Shown here piece by piece: positions 11,336 to 22,382 of a stretch of 64,000 bases of DNA. Made by a program: the position numbers and the translations under genes. Positions within the stretch are counted from its first letter, which is position 1. The number at the start of each line of letters is the position of its first letter. The DNA is from Magicicada septendecula (Eukaryota > Arthropoda > Insecta > Hemiptera > Cicadidae), in assembly GCA_034769895.1 (NCBI GenBank), contig CM068370.1, positions 44,525,844-44,589,843 of the forward strand, in the 5' to 3' direction. The notes under the pieces were generated by a model that did not search any database, had not been told where the DNA came from, and saw nothing but the letters and a program-made list of their open reading frames with translations.

Positions 11336-12049
11336 ATTTTACTGATTATTCGTAATGCGACTTCATATACTGTTACTTTTTCCACAAACTTTTAGACTGT
11401 TATTTTAACAGTTCGGAAGAATTCCTCTAAAATATTCCATTCAACTGACACGCACAAAAAGCTACTCTATCTTCTGTACTGTTGTCGTTGTCATTTTTCA
11501 CAAAGGTATTTACAACGTTTTGCCTGCAATCTCACTGCAAGTAACAGATTTAAATTAAAATTTGATGTCCCTTGTTTGTTAAGGAAAACCATTTAATTCA
11601 ATTATGTAATAAATTACGAAAAGACGAAAACTATTCTCTTGACTTTAAAAAAATGTTCCAGTTGCATACGTTTAGCGTGAAGACATTTGTCTTTATTCAG
11701 TCATTTAAACAATATAGATCTAACATTTTTGAAACGAGCACATACTTTTTAAAAATTATAAATTTTACATTTTTCTGTACATATTCAACATTGTTATAAC
11801 ACGAATAATAATATCCAGATATGCAAACGCATTCAGTATCTCATTTTATATTATTTAACATCTTATACTAGAACGTTGTGATTTAGAGTTACAAAATATA
11901 TCAGACCAAGTGTACCACTATATTAACAAAAGAGACAATAAACACGATGCGCCTGTAGAAATACCAAGCTACAAAAACAGATAAGCAACTGTTTTCCTTT
12001 CTTTAGAAGTCACCAAAGTATATTACTGACAGACAACTTGAAGATAAAT
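11336..12049. other. no recognised feature
   Basis: AT-rich sequence. The 75-residue frame at 11572-11799 has no recognisable motif and I do not call it a gene. Confidence 0.4.
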
Positions 12050-12380
12050 ATTTATAGAAAGAAATAGACTGCCTCAGGGAGGAGGAGGCAGGAGGGACTT
12101 CGGATTGTGGCGGAACTCTGAGCCTCCGTCTCCAGTACCGAGAGGTTCGCTATCGGTGTTGTCGCTGTTTCAGAAGACACGGCAGGTCTTAGGGACAGAT
12201 GCTGAAGTTGTAGCTTGAGAGGGTTCGTCCAGTGCAGTTGGTGTCTTCGACTACGAAGGTGACACAACTTTAGATTTGGCAGGCTGAGTCGCAGCTGTAG
12301 AGGGCTTGCTAGCTTTAGGATGTCTCGGCGGCCTATTCAGGATTCCTAGTTTCAGGCTCCCCGAGTCATTATTCTCTTAC
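12050..12380 (-). pseudogene. decayed coding-like segment, Pro/Ser/Thr-rich
   Basis: This GC-richer island translates on the minus strand to SGSLKLGILNRPPRHPKASK, then an Ala/Thr/Ser/Pro-rich stretch (TAATQPAKSKVV, ALDEPSQATTSASVPK) with interrupting stops, then NSDNTDSEPLGTGDGGSEF. The composition differs sharply from its surroundings, which suggests former coding sequence, perhaps a LINE ORF1 or a host exon. I do not recognise the family. Confidence 0.3.
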
Positions 12381-12959
12381 AGTGGCGCAATATTCTATTA
12401 TATTAGAGTGGTCACAACCATGTACATACTCTACCTTATTTTACAGAGCTTTGTTTGAAGGATGGGTAAACTATTACAGAGGAGTTTTGGTCTTATTGTA
12501 GGAAATTTTAGGGCCTTGTAAGAAGGTCTCTCGGAGCCGGTGTTGGTTTAAAAAGAAAAAGCAACATGTTGGTTTGTGTAAAAACAGCTCATAAGACGTA
12601 GATTAAAACTGGCGTTGTCTAACAGCTCTACACTTTAATATAGTTTAATATAGACGACGCTGTCGCATTCACTTCCTTGCAGTAAAATATTTAAGAAATC
12701 ATAATCGCATTAACAACTATAAACATTGACAAGAACTGCTTTTATGGAAGATCAAACACTTTTACATTTATTTCACAGCGATTTTTTTAAATGATCAGAG
12801 TTTAAGATTTATAAGCCATACAGAATTAATGTTTGCAATACTTGCTGATAAAAGAACACGGATTTAAATCGATGATAATTATTTAGGGTTTTGTCGACAG
12901 CGTAAATCATTATTATTCCTAAATAATCAAGAATGGCTTAATTTAAATTAAATCTTCCT
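12381..12959. other. no recognised feature
   Basis: AT-rich non-coding sequence; nothing seen on either strand. Confidence 0.4.
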
Positions 12960-13560
12960 TTCTTAACTCCGTTCACTTTACTCTTACATTTTTAATTAGA
13001 AGTTCCACGGAAAAAGAAACTTTATAAAGTTTAAGTTATATGGTTGGAAAACAAATCACTCGTTTTATCTGTAAATCTCTGTCGTTTCCCTACAAACAAT
13101 ATCGAGAACGTTAATCAATCTTCACGATAACGCTCAGAAAGTAAGACAGGCGTGAAAAAGACTAATGAACAAAGTTTAGCGTGGCTAAACTTAGGGAGAA
13201 ACAACTTTAGAACACATTGACTTCAAACATTTACTATTTTTAAGTCGCGTTGTGTCAACTTATTCCAATTCGTTCTCTATATACAGCTGAGGAAGTTTTG
13301 TGTTTTTTAAATCTGTATTTCATTTTCCGCAATTTATTATATTAGTTATTTTGAGCTTGATAAGAGAAAATTAGTTGAATCTTGCAATAATATATTTTAT
13401 CCGAATTATGTTTCGCAAACATTTTGTAAAACTTTATCATCTTTTCCATTAGACGGAAGTTTTTTAAACGACCTCAGCTAATTGGGTAAAGCTTCACATT
13501 GCAATTAATTGTACGTTTTACATCAGTAAATACAAAAACTTATTTATTTCTATATATATA
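12960..13560 (+). repeat. old dispersed duplicate, partner at 61.14-61.75 kb
   Basis: Matches 61140-61745 over its whole length at moderate identity and in the same orientation: shared runs include ttttaattag/gaaac, acattgacttcaaacattta versus aattgacatcaaacattta, gaaagttttg, and ccattagac. No reading frame survives in both copies. It ends in a TA-rich run at 13549-13567. Confidence 0.6.
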
Positions 13561-13914
13561 TATATATTTATATTTTTATTATAAGATGATTCGGCTGTCG
13601 AGTTCATATTAGTATCTATATGTTGCTATTTTTGTAATAGTAAAGTAATTAATGAATACCATTTTGATGTGGGAAACAAATGAAAAGGGACGTTGTTTTT
13701 GTATGTTTTCTAAATTGAGACAATCCTTTGAAAGGACTTTGAATAGGACATTGATTTTCAATGCATCAAAGTAGGTCACGCAAATTCGTCTTCATCAGGA
13801 TACATTTACATCAGTAGACCTCACGCGCAATGTTACCATTTAATTAAAACCTATTTAGTTTGTGACTCGATTTTTATTTTGAATACTTGTTAGTAATATT
13901 ATAATTATTTATCA
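13561..13914. other. no recognised feature
   Basis: Begins with a short TA microsatellite; otherwise featureless AT-rich DNA. The minus strand contains CCTGATGAAGACGAATTTGC, reminiscent of PLE 3' ends but lacking the GAAA partner. Confidence 0.35.
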
Positions 13915-14255
13915 TGGGTTGGACTTTAACGAAAGGACAGGCCAGTCGAATCCAAGCTGCTGAAATTAAATTTCTAAGGCACGTGGCAGGGTATACTCTC
14001 CATGATCATAGAAGAAACACAGATATACGGCAGGAACTGAATATTCTGAGTATACTCGACAGGTCGCCCAGTATCGGTTAAATTGGTATGAACATCTTTG
14101 CCGAATGGATGACTGCCGCATCCCCAAACAACTATGGAACTATAAGCCGAGGGAACGGAGAGGTGTGGGACGTCCAAGGAAGCGCTGGAATGACCAGCTC
14201 TAATCTTTGCCTATTTGAGACCGGAACAAACGATCCTTGGCTTAATAAGTGAAGA
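13915..14255 (+). pseudogene. LINE 3' end relic with GAT-rich tail
   Basis: Plus-strand translation GWTLTKGQASRIQAAEIKFL, RHVAGYTLHDHRRN, IRQELNILSILDR, then after a one-base deletion near 14065, WYEHLCRMDD, PKQLWNYKPRERRGVGRPRK, RWNDQL-stop. The short 3' UTR ends in gaagatgatgatt. Copies of the same family lie on the minus strand at 21757-22560, 31257-31510 and 51670-52010. Confidence 0.78.
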
Positions 14256-14733
14256 TGATGATTAGTCATGGCCAGTTTCATGGTATCCTTTATATAAGTA
14301 GGTTTCTAAAACTTTATGCTACTTGTATGGATGGCTAATCCCCTTGACAGAGGAGATTGTGATGTAACGTGGTGCGTTAGCTGCTGCTTGATGGAAGTTT
14401 GATTTCCCACGCTGTATTTTGAAAATATTTCGTGTATTGGCTCGCAACACCATAATTCTTTTGTTATTATAAACTTAAGACATTATTTTCTGTTGACATT
14501 TTTTGTCTTCTTCTGAGCTACCAGTACTGTCAGTTACAAAGGTATAAATACGTTACACATTCTCTGATGTGTCTGAAGAAGTCTGAGAATCACGATTAAA
14601 ACAAAAAAGGGCAAAAAGCATGCATTTGCAAAAGAAATTACTTTTGTTGCTGAAAACATGTAATATTTAGTGTAAGAAATATGTAAGACTAACCATAATA
14701 TTATAATGTTATACAATATACAGTACTAACAAT
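14256..14733. other. no recognised feature
   Basis: AT-rich spacer with a weak CTGAAGAAGTCTGAG stretch near 14572 that lacks the rest of a ribozyme core. Confidence 0.35.
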
Positions 14734-15180
14734 TGTTACAACCGTCACACAGATTGTAATAGGTACAGTAGAAACATAATAACTGCCAACTATGAAGTCA
14801 CTGATTACCAACAATTAGTCGCAAACAACAATTAAAAATCAACAAAGGCGCTCTTACACAATAATTCGAGTTAAATTGTCCAACACACAACAATAAATGT
14901 ATCTTATTACAGTTTCGCACTAATTAACACATTAATCACTTTCCGCTAGTTACAGGAACAGACATTCCGAACTTCATTTGTAATATGCACTGAGTGATAT
15001 GGAAAACCTCGATTCCGGTAGGATAGTTGAGTAACGTCTGGAAGGGGCATACGTACTTGTGGCGCGTAGAATGATCTATAAATATCTGGAACAGTCTTGC
15101 CGTGGCGCCACAGCGTGCCAAAACTCACGTACGCACTTACAATGCGGTATTATTTATTTCTTCAGTGTAGCAGCATACTG
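14734..15180 (-). repeat. solo-LTR-like element, inverse orientation (copy d)
   Basis: Member of the TGTTACG...CGTAACA family: the run from tgttacaaccgtcacacaga through aacaacaattaaaaatcaac, ggcgctcttacacaataatt and gtccaacacacaacaataaa is clearly homologous to 36075-36400. It has a TATA-like atttatag on the minus strand near 15080. The far end is degenerate. No retroelement interior is attached. Confidence 0.65.
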
Positions 15181-15206
15181 CGTGTGTCCCCGTGTGTATG
15201 TGTACA

Positions 15207-15290
15207 GAAAGACAGAGCAAGAGAGAGGGAGAGAAACAGAGACAGACAGACAGACAGACAGATAGGAAGACAAATAGACAGACAGATACA
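15207..15290. repeat. GACA/GA-rich microsatellite
   Basis: Imperfect agag and (gaca)n run: gagacagacagacagacaga followed by related decayed units. Short reading frames crossing it are artefacts. Confidence 0.8.
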
Positions 15291-15299
15291 GGGTCAGAG

Positions 15300-16331
15300 G
15301 GAAGAGAGGGACAGATTGTTAGTACATTTATATCTTTCGTATCGATAATATTTCCGCTAATACTTTTGTATCATCGTACATATTTCTATTTACCTATTTA
15401 TCGTCTTATTTACTAGCATATTTTAATACTGAAAGTATGTAAGCAAAGTATGTACTGAAAGGATATAAGGTTCTCAGGGAGGAAACCAAAGTTAATGAAG
15501 TGATTAGGGTGTTGCAATAATCAAAGCATTTCCAAGGCGGATTATTTAAAACGTAACCACACACTGCAACAAAGGAAGGCGGCAGTCTTGCATTAAAGAA
15601 CCTTAAAGAAAGTGCTTCCACAATCTACATTTAATTAAACGATACTAAATCGCAGTGACACACTTTTACTCGTAAAGACAAAACACAATGAAATTTGTAA
15701 GCTAACAATTTCTAATGGTAACATGCTTGGACGAGATCAGGTAACATACCTCACAAAAATGAGAAAATCAAAGAAAAATTTTCGTTTAGTTGTCTCCTAA
15801 CATCGTTGCATAAATTACGAATCATGGAATCCTATTAGACACCTTTGCAACCGTATTATTTCTTGCAAAAATAAATAAAAAATAAGTTTAAAAAGGTTGT
15901 TTTTAAGACTGTTTCTAATGATCATTTTTTTCTTTGAAATTACACTCTGTACTAGAAATACCATCATATTTTTACGTATAAAATGCACACATAAAACTCA
16001 CCTTATACGTCGCACAAAGACGCTGTAAATTATACTTTGCCTGAGACAAAATTTATTAAATTTACGGTCTCTTTGCTCCAATGTGCCATTTTCTATATCG
16101 TTTTTTATAAGATTTTATATGAGTTCGCCACCAGAATTGCTAATTTTTCTAAAGTAACGTATAAAAATGGAAGATTAAGCATTTTTATAACCAAAACCAC
16201 TTTCAATTCTGCTAAAACTGCATGTAAATCTGTCACGAGGTTTGATTTGAATAAACTGGTTATTTAATTTTTGTTATTTTTGTTACTGTTAAATTCTTTT
16301 ATTCTTCTTTAACTTCCTTGTTAGGACTCTG
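15300..16331. other. no recognised feature
   Basis: About 1 kb with only short frames lacking motifs (15406-15621 minus, 16037-16267 plus). I see no gene. Confidence 0.4.
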
Positions 16332-16885
16332 TCATGTTCTATAACAACGGTCCCACATGCTGTCACTCCACTTCTCCCTTGGCCGATCAATGCCCCTCTG
16401 GCTGTTTGGTAGGCTATCTCTTGCCTTTTTCACTAGCATTGTGTCATCCATTCTTGATATTTGATCACTCCATATCCTTCTTCTTTCTGCAATCCAAGAA
16501 TTAATATCTGTTACGTTACACGTTTCTCTTATACTATTGTTTGGCAACCTATCGTACCTTGTCTTTCCTAGTATCCTCCGTAATATAGTGATTTCTATAG
16601 TTTGTCGTTTCATTGAGTTGTTGCCGTATCTGGGTTGATCTCTGATTCATAGTATATTACTGGACGTATTGTGCTTTTGTAAATCTTAGATTTTGCTTCT
16701 TATGTGAGGTATTTATTATTCCATATAAGGATTAAAATGCACGACTTCAATTCTTCTTGCTTTCATCAATTGATGTTCTATATATATATAATCTGCCCTA
16801 TTGTTACTTGTAAGCCTTGTTGCTAAGTAGTCTATTTACAGTACTTGTTCTATTATTCTGTAATTTATCACAAGCTTACACCTTA
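16332..16885 (-). pseudogene. LINE C-terminal relic, second family
   Basis: Minus-strand reading from 16885: CKLVINYRIIEQVL, LTSNNRADY, EHQLMKARRIEVV, KIYKSTIRPVIYYESE, then the open piece EITILRRILGKTRYD, TDINSWIAERRRIWSDQISR, MDDTMLVKKARDSLPNSQRG, IDRPREKWSD. This is the post-RT region of a LINE (IYKSxIRPVIxYxSE, ILRRIxG, RRRxWxDxxxRMDDxxLVK). Stops and gaps break the upstream half. Confidence 0.72.
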
Positions 16886-17340
16886 ATGGGTCATGTTAAA
16901 TTTTAATTGATTTTGTTTTCTTTTCCGCTGTATTCATAATATATTTCTGGTGTTAAAATTATACACAAGTCTTTATAAGCCATTTTACTGTTACATTATA
17001 TCTTTTTTATTTACATTTATAAAATATTCTGTATAATTTATTTTTAAATCCAGGTAAACTTTACTGTCAATTTAGCTTTTATGTGCTACAAAGTTGGCTG
17101 CTTTGATTAACGTTGCTTTTATTTAATCTCTCTTATATTTCTGACGTCAAGCAAAGACATGTACAAATGTACTTTATTTTTTTAAATCAGTTACAACTAC
17201 GCTACCTACAGTTTGTAATGATCCTTTTAATTGTCTACCATGAAGCATCAGATCCATGACCTGTTGCACCCACTAGCTGTGGTACAGCTCACATTACCTC
17301 ACCGACAAACAGAAACCAGAAATCAGTCTACATTTTACCA
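16886..17340. other. no recognised feature
   Basis: AT-rich DNA without recognisable content. Confidence 0.4.
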
Positions 17341-17757
17341 CGTGCAGTGATGAGGTGAATGGTAGAGACGACTGTTCGTATTCGCGTATAAATGTCGCGT
17401 CATTACTGATCAATGCTCGCCTAGCTCAATGCCTCGATCTTGAACCGCTGCACAGAATAGAAGAGGAACATCCCTCCCGGAGTTGTCAGTCTTTCGACTG
17501 GTTTGTACCCTCCCCGCGTATACCGCGGTGCGGTGTTACGGAGTCTCTCACAGCTATATGGGACCTACAGTTTAACTCCGGATCCGAACGGCATAGTTGG
17601 GAAGTGCTTATACTAGGCAGCATACATCTCACTGGTTTGCCATCGCCTTACAAGTGGTACAATCGTATCTAAATCAGGTGACCCCAGCGGGAATCGAACC
17701 CGCGCCGGCAGCGTAGCAGCGCCACATGCTAGCCACTACGCCACGACCACTCCTAAT
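17341..17757 (-). repeat. tRNA-derived SINE
   Basis: On the minus strand the head contains an RNA polymerase III A box (TGGCGTAGTGG, 17733-17743) and B box (GGTTCGATTCC, 17690-17700), with a good T-stem GCGGG/CCCGC. The would-be acceptor strands do not pair, so it is not a working tRNA gene. A GC-rich, tRNA-unrelated body follows toward 17341. The open frame at 17355-17672 on the other strand is a by-product. Length and structure suit an insect SINE; the family is unnamed here. Confidence 0.7.
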
Positions 17758-17929
17758 ACAAAGAAGAGCTCAGACAAACCGAATATAGGAAAGATCCAGA
17801 TCTAGTCAGGATTAATAGTGAGTTAATAAAGTATGGAGTATCGAAGCTACGGCGTTTTCTTCATATGATCAACATCGATCGTTGGGGAACATATCGGATT
17901 CTAAAGAACCGGAAGTCTGCCAAAAAGTA

Positions 17930-18245
17930 TATCCATGTTTAATAAAAAGGATAGGATTAATCCACATACTTATAGGGTAATAAGCTTGCTCAACACTGCA
18001 AATAAAGTTAAAGTTACAAAAATTAATTATGGACTACAAAGGAACTTATTTTAAAACACGTGCCGGTTTTCGGAGAAGTAAATCAATCATTTCGAGTTTG
18101 TTCTGAAACAGACTATGGAGAAGACAGTTGAATTTCACTTGTGCTTTTTCGATTTTAAAGTTCTCGATAGGGTTGATTGCACTTTACTACAAAGAAAAAT
18201 TCTAAAACTAGGGGTACGAAATTTTATTTTTATAGTAATTTCTTC
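17930..18245 (+). pseudogene. LINE reverse transcriptase, 5' part of an interrupted copy
   Basis: Plus-strand relics: ISLLNTANK, KINYGLQRNL, AGFRRSKSIISSLF, and after a frameshift VEFHLCFFDFKVLDRVDCTL, LQRKILKLGV. The last matches RT motif A (FxDFxxAFDxV...LxxxLxxLG), with Ala-Phe replaced. The LTR-like piece at 18246 interrupts it, and the RT resumes at 18690. Confidence 0.6.
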
Positions 18246-18479
18246 AGTGTGGATCAAATGGTTGTGGAAAGTGATTATTGTGTTATAGTTAGTGTGGAAC
18301 TCTAATAGTTGACATTATTATTGCGTGTGGACAAATTTAACTAGAATTACTGTATGACACTATCTTGTTGATTTCAAATTGTTATTTGTTAATCAATATA
18401 GCTGTTAATTAGTGACTTCATTGTTGCCTGTAATTTGTTTCCACTGTACCATACGACGATCCGTGAGACCGTCGTAACA
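18246..18479 (+). repeat. 3' part of a solo-LTR-like element (copy e)
   Basis: From about the gtgattattgtgttatagtt segment to GTCGTAACA at 18479 it parallels copies at 19380-19590 and 26880-27079 (gcgtgtggacaaatt, ccactgtaccatacgacgat). The 5' half of the element is missing, so this is a truncated copy. The right flank begins atat. Confidence 0.6.
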
Positions 18480-18689
18480 ATATAATCAGTTTCTTAATAA
18501 GGTAATATACCAGATAACGTACCTCTATACCAGATACCACGAACCTCTAACTGTACGGAGTAACATATCTGTTAATTTAAAATTTCTAAATTTTTAAAAA
18601 TTCAAAAAATTTTAAATTATGCACCTGTCCAAACGTATAGGCGATTTAAATGAAAAGGTAGGCGTCATCACCTTATCCAAAGGTTGACG

Positions 18690-18960
18690 GAGAAACGATG
18701 AAGTAGCTGTGTCCACTTGTTATGTCTTAACACAGCATTGATACGCTTATCAATTCGGGGGTTAGACAGGGGTGTAGTTTATCTACAACACTGTTTAAGG
18801 TTTACTTGGATGAGTACAAGATTGGTATCAGTCATGGGCTCACGATCGGTTGCAGATTACCAGGTGTCCAGTCAGAAATCGGAAGAATATCTGAAACAGA
18901 CTCAACGCATAGTTTTTGTTGTATAAGTTAAGTATATCAACAGGGAAGGTGAAGATGACG
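18690..18960 (+). pseudogene. LINE reverse transcriptase, downstream part
   Basis: The plus strand reads GVRQGCSLSTTLFKVYLDEY, then GISHGLTIGCRLPGVQ and ISETDSTHS. This is the RT motif RQGCxLSPTLFNxYLDE, the next conserved block after the piece at 17930-18245, so the two probably belong to one LINE copy split by the LTR-like fragment. Confidence 0.6.
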
Positions 18961-19068
18961 ACATTTAAAGCGAAGGATCCTATCAGGAGCCATAAGTAAA
19001 AGACTCGCATATAAGTAAAAGTAAAAGACTATTTGATAGTAATTATATTTTATGTATGTGGGATGCAT

Positions 19069-19590
19069 TGTTAGTTATGAGAGGGATCGTGACGTACGAA
19101 ATAATGTTAATATTGGAACGAATCGAACCACCTAGAATAGCCGAGAGCGTCTTCGACCCGTCCACCGCCTAGTGTGGCAGGTGTTGCCTCACTCAAGGCC
19201 GCGTTAAAGTACGTTCCACATTACTCTACAGAACACTTGAATACGCATTACGTGGCGTGCACATTGAGGATGGAAGATTTCTAGAAGGCGTGCGCTACCT
19301 ATAAAAAGTCATAGCAGCCGGCTTGTCGGTTCAGTTGTGTTGAGCGATTTTCTTTAGCGCGAATCCAGTGTTTGTAGAAGCGAATTGTTGCTGGGTTATA
19401 ATTAGTGCGGAATTCTTTATAGTTTACATTATTAATGCGTGTGGACATATTTTACTTGAGTTGTAATAGACTATTTTGTTGGTTGCAAATTATTAATTGT
19501 GATAATTAAAGCTGGATATTAGTGACTAATTGGTGTCTTGTATTTTGTTTTCCACTGTACCATACGACGATCAGTGAGACAGTCGTAACA
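19069..19590 (+). repeat. solo-LTR-like element (copy f), left edge of the duplication
   Basis: Starts TGTTAGTTATG and ends GTCGTAACA; a TATA-like cctataaaaag is at 19299-19309. Its 5' half is strongly diverged from the copies at 26513 and 35501, but its 3' part from 19437 on is nearly identical to 26926-27079. Confidence 0.7.
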
Positions 19591-19849
19591 ATATGTTTGA
19601 AGCTCTTACTGAGAAATTTGAAATAATTAGAAACGGTTTCTAAGGGAAAACACGAAAGGATACCCAAACACGACCGTACAAAGTAACGCGGTTGTTTCGT
19701 GTTTCGGAAGCGTGGGTGCTTTCGCAACGAGATCGAGTAGTCACAGTAGCTGAGTGAGACGCGTATCCTTCGAGATGTGATGGAGGGCAAAGTAAGAATC
19801 AGCCCATGAGAAATAAATTGCAAACGTGACGGTGTTAATACTCTCTCTC

Positions 19850-20300
19850 CTATGGCACTACATCCCTTGATGGACTCTGGCCTCCTTCAATTTTTCCCCC
19901 CATTCCCTTCTGTCGGTAGCCATCCTCCTCCAGGAAGGCACTTTCAGTATTTCTTTCGCGTCCTCATCCACCGGTTCCTTTCATCTTCTCCTCGGTATTC
20001 CCACTGGTCTTTTTCCGTGGATTCTGGTATTCAATAGTTTTCGTGGTATTCTGTCTTCCCCCATCGTGGCTACATGACCAGCCCACCTTAGACGCTGTAC
20101 TTTCATGTATTGTGTTAGCGGTGGTTCTTTATACATTTGACACAATTCAAAGTTACATCTTATTCTCCAACCGTGTACGTCATTACCTGGTCCCAGGATT
20201 CTTCGTAATATTTTTCTTTCAAAGATATCGAGAGTGCTTGCTGCTTTGTAGTTCAGGATACACGTTTCGCAGCCGTAGGTTAGGATGGGTCTTATTATTG
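19850..20300 (-). pseudogene. RTE-like LINE C-terminal relic, copy 1
   Basis: Minus-strand translation runs RPILTYGCETCILNYKAAST, LDIFERKILRRILGPGNDVH, GWRIRCNFELCQMYKEPPLT, QYMKVQRLRWAGHVATMGED, RIPRKLLN, GKRPVGIPRR. The order TYGCETW, FERKILRRIxGP, RxNxEL, QRLRWxGHVxRM, RxP+K is the standard region after RT in RTE-type LINEs. Few stops remain in the core, but it lacks the RT domain itself. Confidence 0.8.
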
Positions 20301-20320
20301 ATTGACGATGTTAATACAGT

Positions 20321-20367
20321 CGGCTAATGTCGGCTAATGTCGGCTAATGTCGGTTAATGTCGGCTAA
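20321..20367. repeat. 10-bp minisatellite
   Basis: cggctaatgt repeated 4.7 times. The second duplication copy has a single unit at the matching place (near 27808), so it expanded in copy 1 or contracted in copy 2. Confidence 0.85.
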
Positions 20368-21756
20368 AACAGGCGGTTTATAGCTTAGTCCTAAAAGGCA
20401 GAAGAAGAAAAAGAGGAGAAACGTTGCTCTAATAAAAATTATCAACAAAACCTGAGAGGATATAGGACCACATTCGGATCCTTATTTTACACAACAAAGT
20501 TGTGACAATGGGAAAAGAAATTTAGTTTCTACTATTATAACTTTTTAATCCATCAAACTTGTTTTATAAATGCTAACGTTGGTTAAAGTAGGTTTTTTAT
20601 AAGCTAAGAAAATTTGTTATGTTTTAATTAAAGAAAGTTACAGTGCTCTTCATTGATTTATTTTAATAAAAGATTACCAATTTCCTTTCTTCTAATACAT
20701 GATGAAATTTCAAATAATACGCCTCGAGCCAATCGCTAATTACTTCAGTACCTTTGTGTTCGTCTCGGCTTAAGTTCTTGACTTTCTCTTTGAAACCCGT
20801 ATTGATCTCCTCTAAGAATATACGTAAACGTCTGAGAGAAAGTTACTGAGCATTTTTTAAATTAATCTCATTCAGTTTGTTTTAAATATCATGTTCTGTA
20901 TCTTTGTTAACTGAAATAAATCAAATTTTAGATTAACGTTTACTTGAGAAATCTACATTTTAATAATTAAAACAAGAAAGAAGATTTTAAAAAGTGGATT
21001 TTTTAAAATTTTAATTTTTTCATACGACTTTGTATGTGTTAAAGATAAACGCATTACTTGAACTTACACGGTATGGGTTTGGCCTGCATTTACATTTGTT
21101 AACGTTAGATTATTGTTATTGATTAAGAACTGAAGGAACAACTTACACCAATTGCTAACCTTGATATCCGTTGATGTCCGTATATAAATAAACAATCAGC
21201 ATTATAATTGATTACCACTTACGTTTAGGATAGCCGTGGTCGGTTGTTAGCTTTAGTTCTACCAAACGTTTTGTTTGCCCCATGTTAGCCATCATCAACG
21301 GTCCATCGGACGGTTCCTAGCTGCCGTACAGTACCCAATCGATCTTGCCGCAGAGTCCAACGACCTTGTGGAGGTGTATGAACGGTGTATATTAGCCTCA
21401 GCGCCGATTTTTGAATGGGTCAGATTTAGGCCAATCACATCATCGCTTCTTCTTACCGGCCCAGTAGTTTCAACAACAGAACCGGGTATCCTTTACCGAG
21501 CGGAGGTACTGCTGCAGCGCTACCGATGCGGAAAACCCAGTGTTGGTACTTCATTTTATGAGATTATTTCATAGACATTTCATTGCTACAAACATTTTAT
21601 ATTTTAGACATTCAAGTATGCTGGACATTTTCCTGAGTTTGATGTTAATAAATGTTGGACTTTTTTGTAAGTAGATATATGCGTTGTGAGTTTTCTCTGC
21701 TATAATCCTATCTACATATTTGCAGGCGTAAACTATTCAGCAACTGACAGATTATG
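20368..21756. other. duplicated non-coding segment
   Basis: No recognisable gene. A 99-residue frame at 21275-21574 is maintained only in part in the second copy (28846-29043), where a short internal duplication breaks it; it shows no motif. I leave it uncalled. Confidence 0.4.
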
Positions 21757-21972
21757 TCATCATCATCATCATCTTCACGACTTAAACCAAGGATGGTTTG
21801 TTCCGGTCTCAAATAGGCAAAGATTAGAGCTGGTCACTCCAGCTCTTCCTCGGACGTCCCACACCTCTCTGGCTTATAGTTCCAGAGTTTTATTCTTCGT
21901 ATTGTTTAAATTAGCAGCCATCCTTACTATTTCTTTTATGAATTTGCTAACTGCTATAATTTTTTATTGTTC

Positions 21973-22008
21973 GACTAAGCTTTTCGTCATTACTGACATC
22001 TTCAGGTC
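21973..22008 (-). ncRNA. hammerhead-like motif, left arm of the foldback
   Basis: On the minus strand: GAC, CTGAAGA, an extra T, stem II GTCA-GTAA-TGAC, GAA, stem III AA-GC-TT, A, GTC. Stem I is the GAC/GTC triplet pair. All stem II pairs are intact in this arm. Confidence 0.4.
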
Positions 22009-22346
22009 TTAAACAATGTCTATCAACTGTACGTTGTAGGCTTTTATACTTTAGGCCCCTCCCCTTATGTCATCGTCCCTCCTATTGATTCTAGCTGCTA
22101 CCGCTCTTCACGGGAACTTTGTCTACCTTTTTCCGTTAGGCGAAAAACTATTAGAGTTTATCTAAAAACTGTTTTAGAGATTCTTAAAACAATTTGACGG
22201 ACGTTAGAAAAATGCCTAACGAAAAAAGGTAGACAAAGTTCCCGTGAAGAGCGGTAGCAGCTAGAACCAATAGGAGGGACGATGACATAAGGGGAGGGGC
22301 CTAAAGTATAAAAGCCTACAACGTACAGTTGATAGACATTGTTTAA

Positions 22347-22382
22347 GACCTGAAGATGTCAGTAATGTCGAAAAGCTTAGTC
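22347..22382 (+). ncRNA. hammerhead-like motif, right arm of the foldback
   Basis: Mirror of the left-arm motif: core CTGAAGA at 22350-22356, GAA at 22370-22372, cleavage-position A at 22379, stem I GAC (22347-22349) with GTC (22380-22382). One stem II pair is lost (T59-T68 in local numbering, from GTC instead of GAC). Confidence 0.35.

Noticed and set aside
13780..13800. A further hammerhead motif on the minus strand (CCTGATGAAGACGAA)
   Set aside because: The core-like start is there, but no GAAA segment or matching stem I follows.
14565..14600. A further hammerhead motif (GTCTGAAGAAGTCTGAG)
   Set aside because: The CTGAAGA core is present but the GAA segment after stem II is missing.
17680..17757. 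A tRNA gene
   Set aside because: A and B boxes and a T-stem are present, but the acceptor strands do not pair and a SINE body follows.
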